This document shows, in pieces, positions 59,903-64,000 of a stretch of DNA of 64,000 nucleotides. The DNA comes from Antiquaquibacter soli. GTDB taxonomy: Bacteria > Actinomycetota > Actinomycetes > Actinomycetales > Microbacteriaceae. The stretch lies in the NCBI RefSeq assembly GCF_030580675.1, contig NZ_JAUQUB010000005.1, positions 1 through 64,000 on the forward strand, in the 5' to 3' direction. The number at the start of each line of letters is the position of its first letter. Positions within the stretch are counted from its first letter, which is position 1. The notes under the pieces are model-generated. The model did not search any database and was not told the origin of the DNA. It saw only the letters and a program-made list of their open reading frames with translations. A program made the position numbers and the translations under genes.

Positions 59903-60457
59903 TCAGTCGAGCACGCTGATGAGCGGCTCCGCGTCGATCGGCTTGCGCGGCTTCTCCTTGTCGGGGATTCGCCCGCCGACGTAGAGCCAGCCGAGCAGGT
60001 GCTCGTCATCGCCGAGTCCGTGCATGCGGTGCACGGCGGCGGCGCGGGTGTGGCCGCCGGTGCGCCACATGACGCCCCAGCCCGCGTCATCCAGCAGCAG
60101 CGACAGCGTGTGGGCGACGCCGGATGCGACGGCCTCCTGCTCCCACGCGGGCACCTTGAAGCTGGGTACCGTGCGTGCCACCACGGCGATCAGCAGACTC
60201 GCACGCAGGGGTTTCGCGGCGAGCTTCTCGGCGTCCTTGCCCTCGAGCCCGCTCGCTTCGACGAAGGCGGCGCCGAGCCGTTCGCGTGCGGCGCCTCGCA
60301 GCTCGATGAGCCGCCACGGCCGCAGGGCGCTGTGGTCGGCCACGGTCGCTGCGGCGGCCACGAGGGGCAGCAGCTCCTCGTGGGTCGGAGCGTCGGCGGT
60401 CACGCTCGAGTGCGACCGCCGACGCAGCACGGCGTCGAGCGCCGAGTGGTCGGCCAC
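59903..60457 (-). CDS. Nitroreductase-family flavoprotein
   Basis: 184-residue FMN-dependent nitroreductase-like protein: RRRSHSSVT at the N-terminus, the flavin segment ALRPWRLIELRGAARERLG, the DDAGWGVMWRTGGHTRAAAV middle and the C-terminal GWLYVGGRIP. Substrates could be quinones, nitro compounds or flavins. GTG 60457 is adjacent to the msrB stop, so it is the second gene of msrB-nitroreductase. Confidence 0.87.
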   Translation of the reverse strand: MADHSALDAVLRRRSHSSVTADAPTHEELLPLVAAAATVADHSALRPWRLIELRGAARERLGAAFVEASGLEGKDAEKLAAKPLRASLLIAVVARTVPSFKVPAWEQEAVASGVAHTLSLLLDDAGWGVMWRTGGHTRAAAVHRMHGLGDDEHLLGWLYVGGRIPDKEKPRKPIDAEPLISVLD

Positions 60458-60859
60458 CTACTCGGCGGCCTCGAACGAGAGGGAGACCGAGTTCATGCAG
60501 AAGCGGTCACCGGTCGGCGTCTGCGGCGCGTCGTCGAAGACGTGGCCGAGGTGGGAGCCGCAGTTGGAGCACCGCACCTCGACGCGCTCCATGCCGAGCG
60601 AGGTGTCCTTGACGAGTTCGACGGCGTCCTGCTCGCTCGGGATGTAGAAGCTCGGCCAGCCGCAGTGCGAGTCGAACTTGGAGGTGCTCCGGAACAGCTC
60701 CTGCCCGCACGCCTTGCACTTGTAGACGCCGGTGCGGTTCTCGTCGAGCAGCTCGCCCGTCCAGGGGCGCTCCGTGGCGGCCTGGCGCAGCACCGCGTAC
60801 TCCTCGGGGCTGAGCTGCTCGCGCCACTCGGCGTCGGACTTGTCGACGTTGTAGGTCAT
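60458..60859 (-). CDS. msrB: Peptide methionine-R-sulfoxide reductase
   Basis: 133-residue MsrB. Catalytic Cys in DRFCMNSVSL, the zinc-binding pairs CKAC and CSNC, and the substrate motif FDSHCGWPSF are all present. It reduces methionine-R-sulfoxide in oxidised proteins. ATG 60859. Nitroreductase follows directly. Divergent from the GNAT gene across a 48-bp gap. Confidence 0.96.
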   Translation of the reverse strand: MTYNVDKSDAEWREQLSPEEYAVLRQAATERPWTGELLDENRTGVYKCKACGQELFRSTSKFDSHCGWPSFYIPSEQDAVELVKDTSLGMERVEVRCSNCGSHLGHVFDDAPQTPTGDRFCMNSVSLSFEAAE

Positions 60860-60907
60860 GGGTTCTCCGTAGAAGGGGTGACGATCACCACCATTAAACT
60901 CGGGCGC

Positions 60908-61369
60908 GTGCCCGAATCTTCCGTGATCGTCCGTCGCAGCGACGAGCTCTCCCTGCGAGAGCTGTACGCGATCCTCAAGCTTCGCACGGATGTGTTCTTC
61001 CTCGAGCAGCATGTCGACGAGGAGGAGCTCGACTGGCGCGACCTCGAGGCCGCGACCGTGCACTACGCCGTGCTCGACGAGACCGGCGCGGCGGCGGCGT
61101 GCTTGCGTGTACTGCAGGATGCCCACCCCGAGCACCTCGACGCGCGTCGCGTGATCGGCCGGGTCGTGACCCGCGCCGACCGCCGAGGGGAGGGGCTCGC
61201 GTCAGCCCTCCTCGGTCGCGCGATCGAGGACTTCGGGTCCGAGCCGATGCTGCTGCACGCCCAGGAGTACGTTGCACCTCTGTACGCGCGGCACGGGTTC
61301 GTCGCGTTCGGGGAGGTCTACGAGGAGGCGGGCATCCCGCACATCTCCATGTACCGGGACGCTGGGTAA
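60908..61369 (+). CDS. GNAT-family acetyltransferase (ElaA-like)
   Basis: 153-residue N-acetyltransferase of the ElaA type: LSLRELYAILKLRTDVFFLE at the N-terminus, the acetyl-CoA loop VVTRADRRGEGLASALLGRA near residue 90, and LLHAQEYVAPLYARHGF. TAAACT (60895-60900) lies 7 nt before the GTG start, predicting a leaderless mRNA. Its stop codon lies inside the first iron box of the next gene. The protein substrate is unknown. Confidence 0.86.
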   Translation: MPESSVIVRRSDELSLRELYAILKLRTDVFFLEQHVDEEELDWRDLEAATVHYAVLDETGAAAACLRVLQDAHPEHLDARRVIGRVVTRADRRGEGLASALLGRAIEDFGSEPMLLHAQEYVAPLYARHGFVAFGEVYEEAGIPHISMYRDAG

Positions 61370-61442
61370 GGTAATCCTAACCAAACTTTTGACACCGCGA
61401 CCTGTCTCCCGCTAGCGTCGAAGTTAGCTTAGCCTTAGCTAA
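61367..61442 (+). promoter_or_regulatory. Iron-regulated promoter with two DtxR/IdeR boxes
   Basis: Box 1 TAAGGTAATCCTAACCAAA (61367-61385) and box 2 TTAGCTTAGCCTTAGCTAA (61424-61442) each match the 19-bp DtxR/IdeR consensus at 17 positions. Between them lie -35 TTGACA (61389-61394), 18 bp and -10 TAGCGT (61413-61418). Iron-loaded repressor at either box would block transcription of the HtaA gene; box 2 covers the expected start site. Confidence 0.88.
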
Positions 61443-61530
61443 AGCTCGGCTCCCCCAGAGCCGACACCTCCCGAGCACCGCACCCTCGAACCGAGCCGTG
61501 CGCGCCACGGGTCTACTGGAGCGAACACTC

Positions 61531-64000
61531 GTGAAGAAAGCCGCGTCGCAGCAGCGCGCCCTGTCCCGGAAGGCGTTCGCGGCCCTCGCCGCCGGCGCCC
61601 TCGTCCTCACCGGCCTGTTCGGCTACGGGCTCCCCGCCGTCGCCGACGAGGCGACTCCCGACGTGGTCGTTGTGGACGAACCCGCCGTCGAGGCCCCGGG
61701 GGAGGAGGCTCCGGTCGAAGAGGCGCCGGTCGAGGACGCTCCGGTCGACGAGGCGCCCGTTGAAGAGGCGCCCGCCGCCCAGGATGCCCTGCTCCCGTCC
61801 GAGGTGGAGGCGGCAGTATCCGCGCAGCCGGCCGCCGACGTGACGGGGCAGGCGAGCATCTCCGTGTCGCAGACCTCCGGCTTCGACCCGGCGGCGACCA
61901 CGGCAGTGACCGTCAGCGGCTCCGGGTTCACCACTACCGGGAATCTGGGCACGAGGCCGCCGCTCTCGGGCATCCCGGCGGGTGTCTACGTGGTGTTCGG
62001 CAAGTTCGCCGACCAGTGGCGGCCGTCGACGGGCGCCGCGTCATCCACCCGCACGGTCCTCGACCAGAAGTGGGCCGCGCCCGGAGCGCCCGCCGCGCTC
62101 GCGGGTAACGCGCAGTACGTGCCCCTGAACGAGGATGGCTCGTTCACGGCCACGCTGAACGTCGCCGTCGGCACGTCGGCCAACCCGAACTACGGCATCT
62201 ACACGTACCCCGCGAGCGGCGCCGTCAATGCGGCTGAGGAGCTCTACACACCGATCACTTTCCGCACTCCGAGCATCTCGGTCTCGCAGACGGACGGCTT
62301 CGACCCGGCCGCGACGACGCAGGTGACGGTCACAGGCTCGGGCTTCACGGCAGCGGGCAACCTCGGCACGAGGCCGCCGCTCTCCGGCATCCCGGCGGGT
62401 GTCTACGTGGTGTTCGGCAAGTTCGCCGACCAGTGGCGGCCGTCGACGGGCGCCGCGTCATCCACCCGCACTGTGCTCGACCAGAAGTGGGCCGCGCCGG
62501 GGGCTCCGGCGGCGCTCGCGGGCAACGCTCAGTACGTGCCCCTGAACGCCGACGGAACCTTCACCGCCACACTGAACATCGCCCCAGGCACGTCGGCGAA
62601 TGCCAACTACGGTATCTACACCTACCCCGCGAGCGGAGCGGTCAACCCGGCGGAGGAACTGTACGTGCCCGTCACGTTCGCCGTTCCGGCCACCGCGACC
62701 ACGACGACGCTGAGCGCGCCCGCGAGCATCCTCGTAGGGGACACGGTGTCGCTCACCGCCACGGTCGCGCCGGCTGCGGCGGGCACCGTGACGTTCTTCG
62801 CCGGATCGACCGAGCTCGGCTCACACGACGTGACAGCCGACTCCGCAACCGTCACTCAGTCCTTCGCGCCTGACGCAGCCGGCGTCGTCACCCTCCGCGC
62901 CGAGTTCGAGCCGGCCGACGCCGACGCGTTCGCCGCGTCGAGCGACGAGCAGGAGGTCACGGTCACCGAGCCGACGGTCGAGGAGCCTGAGGCGACCGCT
63001 CTGGACCTCACCGCCTCTCCGTCCGCGGGGGCTTCGGTCGGCTCGACCGTGTCGCTCTCCGCGACCGTCACCCCGGCGGCTGCGGGAACGGTGGCGTTCT
63101 CGGTCGGCGGCACCGTCATCGCGACCGCGCCGGTGACCGCCGAGTCCGCCACGGCGACGGCGGAGTTCGTTCCGACGGCCGCGGGCACGCTCGGGATCGC
63201 GGCACAATTCACGCCGACGGATGCCGCGGCCTTCGACCCCTCGCAGGACTCCCTCGAGTACTCCGTGACCGCCGCCCCTGCGGCCACCGGTCTCGAGTGG
63301 GGCGTCAAGGAGTCCTTCCGCACCTACGTCACCGGTCCGATCGCGCACGGCACGATCACGACCCTCGGCGACGCGGGACGCCGCGGTGACCTCTTCACCT
63401 TCGCGGCCACCACGGGCGGCACGTTCTCCGGAGCGACCGGTACCGGCACCGCGCTGTACAGCGGCGGGGTGAACTTCTTCGGCCACGCGGGTGCGCTCGA
63501 CCTGACGCTCTCCGACCCGAGCATCCGCGTCGACTCCGCGTCGAGCGCGGTGCTCCTGCTGTCCGTCGACGGCGGCGAGGCGATCCCGTTCGCGACCCTC
63601 GATCTGGCCTCCGCGAGCCGCACGTCCAGCGATGACACGATCACGTGGGCCGGCGCGCCAGCCTCGCTCACCGCTGAGGGCGCCGCGGCGTTCACCGTGG
63701 GCGGGTACACGGCGGGCACGGCGCTCGACCCGGTGACCTTCGTCGTGACGGCGCCGAGCACGGGCCCCGAGCCGGTCGCCACCTCGGTCGCTTTCTCGGC
63801 GACTCCTGCGGGCGGCACCACCGTCGGCGGCGCCGTGACGCTCACCGCGACCGTGACGCCGTCGGCCGCCGGCACCGTCACCTTCCGCTCCGGCTCGACG
63901 GTACTCGGCTCGCGCCCGGTGACGTCGGGCTCCTCCACGGCGACGCTCGCCTTCACCGCCACGACCGCGGGCATCGCCACGCTGCGGGCGGACTTTGTGC
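61531..64000 (+). CDS. Secreted HtaA-type heme-binding surface protein (3' end beyond window)
   Basis: At least 823 residues; open to the right edge. Signal peptide (about 1-38, ending LPAVA), then an acidic Pro-rich stretch with EAPVEEAP-type repeats (about 50-75), then two near-identical 139-residue repeats (about 110-248 and 249-387, each with [20 protein letters not shown]). Two Ig-like domains follow (about 388-582), then an HtaA domain (about 587-741: [10 protein letters not shown] and [16 protein letters not shown] with the heme-ligand-type Tyr/His), then another Ig-like domain. HtaA domains bind heme in corynebacterial uptake systems. GTG start; expression should rise in iron starvation. 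Confidence 0.9.
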   Translation, partial: MKKAASQQRALSRKAFAALAAGALVLTGLFGYGLPAVADEATPDVVVVDEPAVEAPGEEAPVEEAPVEDAPVDEAPVEEAPAAQDALLPSEVEAAVSAQPAADVTGQASISVSQTSGFDPAATTAVTVSGSGFTTTGNLGTRPPLSGIPAGVYVVFGKFADQWRPSTGAASSTRTVLDQKWAAPGAPAALAGNAQYVPLNEDGSFTATLNVAVGTSANPNYGIYTYPASGAVNAAEELYTPITFRTPSISVSQTDGFDPAATTQVTVTGSGFTAAGNLGTRPPLSGIPAGVYVVFGKFADQWRPSTGAASSTRTVLDQKWAAPGAPAALAGNAQYVPLNADGTFTATLNIAPGTSANANYGIYTYPASGAVNPAEELYVPVTFAVPATATTTTLSAPASILVGDTVSLTATVAPAAAGTVTFFAGSTELGSHDVTADSATVTQSFAPDAAGVVTLRAEFEPADADAFAASSDEQEVTVTEPTVEEPEATALDLTASPSAGASVGSTVSLSATVTPAAAGTVAFSVGGTVIATAPVTAESATATAEFVPTAAGTLGIAAQFTPTDAAAFDPSQDSLEYSVTAAPAATGLEWGVKESFRTYVTGPIAHGTITTLGDAGRRGDLFTFAATTGGTFSGATGTGTALYSGGVNFFGHAGALDLTLSDPSIRVDSASSAVLLLSVDGGEAIPFATLDLASASRTSSDDTITWAGAPASLTAEGAAAFTVGGYTAGTALDPVTFVVTAPSTGPEPVATSVAFSATPAGGTTVGGAVTLTATVTPSAAGTVTFRSGSTVLGSRPVTSGSSTATLAFTATTAGIATLRADFV

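Overview
The window is high-GC DNA from an actinobacterium, most likely a member of the Microbacteriaceae. This rests on gene content and order (pst/senX3-regX3/phoU/gpm, lpqE-carD-ispDF-cysS-rlmB, glnR-ppk-mutT1), a fused ispDF, a CarD regulator, many GTG starts, and many promoters whose -10 element sits 6-7 nt before the start codon (leaderless genes). It is chromosomal: no transposase, integrase, phage gene or CRISPR array was seen.

Layout. 0-7.4 kb: phosphate and polyphosphate block on the minus strand (glnR-ppk-mutT1, then pstS-pstC-pstA-pstB, pstB running off the left edge). 7.4-19.9 kb: housekeeping and small genes: a 36-residue membrane peptide, nitrobindin-like and YgfZ proteins, a FUSC-type membrane protein, an MFS exporter with a divergent TetR regulator and two operators, a methyltransferase, gpmA, serine dehydratase, RtcB (preceded by a possible 25-codon leader peptide) and an alpha/beta hydrolase. 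19.9-22.6 kb: phoU divergent from senX3-regX3, with an 11-mer PHO-box candidate also found upstream of pstS. 22.6-29.3 kb: a secreted YVTN-propeller/cell-wall-binding protein, lpqE, carD, ispDF, cysS, rlmB.

29.3-52.3 kb is a catabolic island. It holds two tandem ketopantoate-reductase-like dehydrogenases, three different amidohydrolases of the TRZ/ATZ class, a Dabb protein, a zinc dehydrogenase, a ribose-type ABC importer whose ATPase is fused to a permease, an XRE-cupin regulator, a creatinase-like pita-bread enzyme lacking a metal ligand, a hydroxyisobutyrate-dehydrogenase-like enzyme, an SDR lacking its Tyr/Lys pair, an aldehyde dehydrogenase, a FadR-type GntR regulator, a VOC protein, and a fused 2-oxoacid dehydrogenase E1 with its E2. 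Shared TCAnTGAAC motifs, a GntR palindrome and further palindromes in the intergenic gaps suggest one regulated pathway for an imported nitrogen-containing small molecule. I cannot name the substrate.

52.3-61.4 kb: DUF4032 protein, sugar-ABC ATPase (MsmK/UgpC type), a membrane-anchored DsbA-like thioredoxin, a CmpB-family membrane protein, small membrane proteins, tRNA-Thr(TGT), 2H phosphoesterase, YdcZ-type transporter, nitroreductase, MsrB and a GNAT enzyme. 61.4-64 kb: a large secreted HtaA (heme-binding) surface protein, cut by the right edge, whose promoter lies between two near-consensus DtxR/IdeR iron boxes.

Two sequence-level themes run through the window. First, a family of exactly 65-bp imperfect palindromes occurs in four copies in intergenic gaps. 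Second, convergent genes repeatedly share palindromic stop signals (CTAG three times, TGATCA twice).
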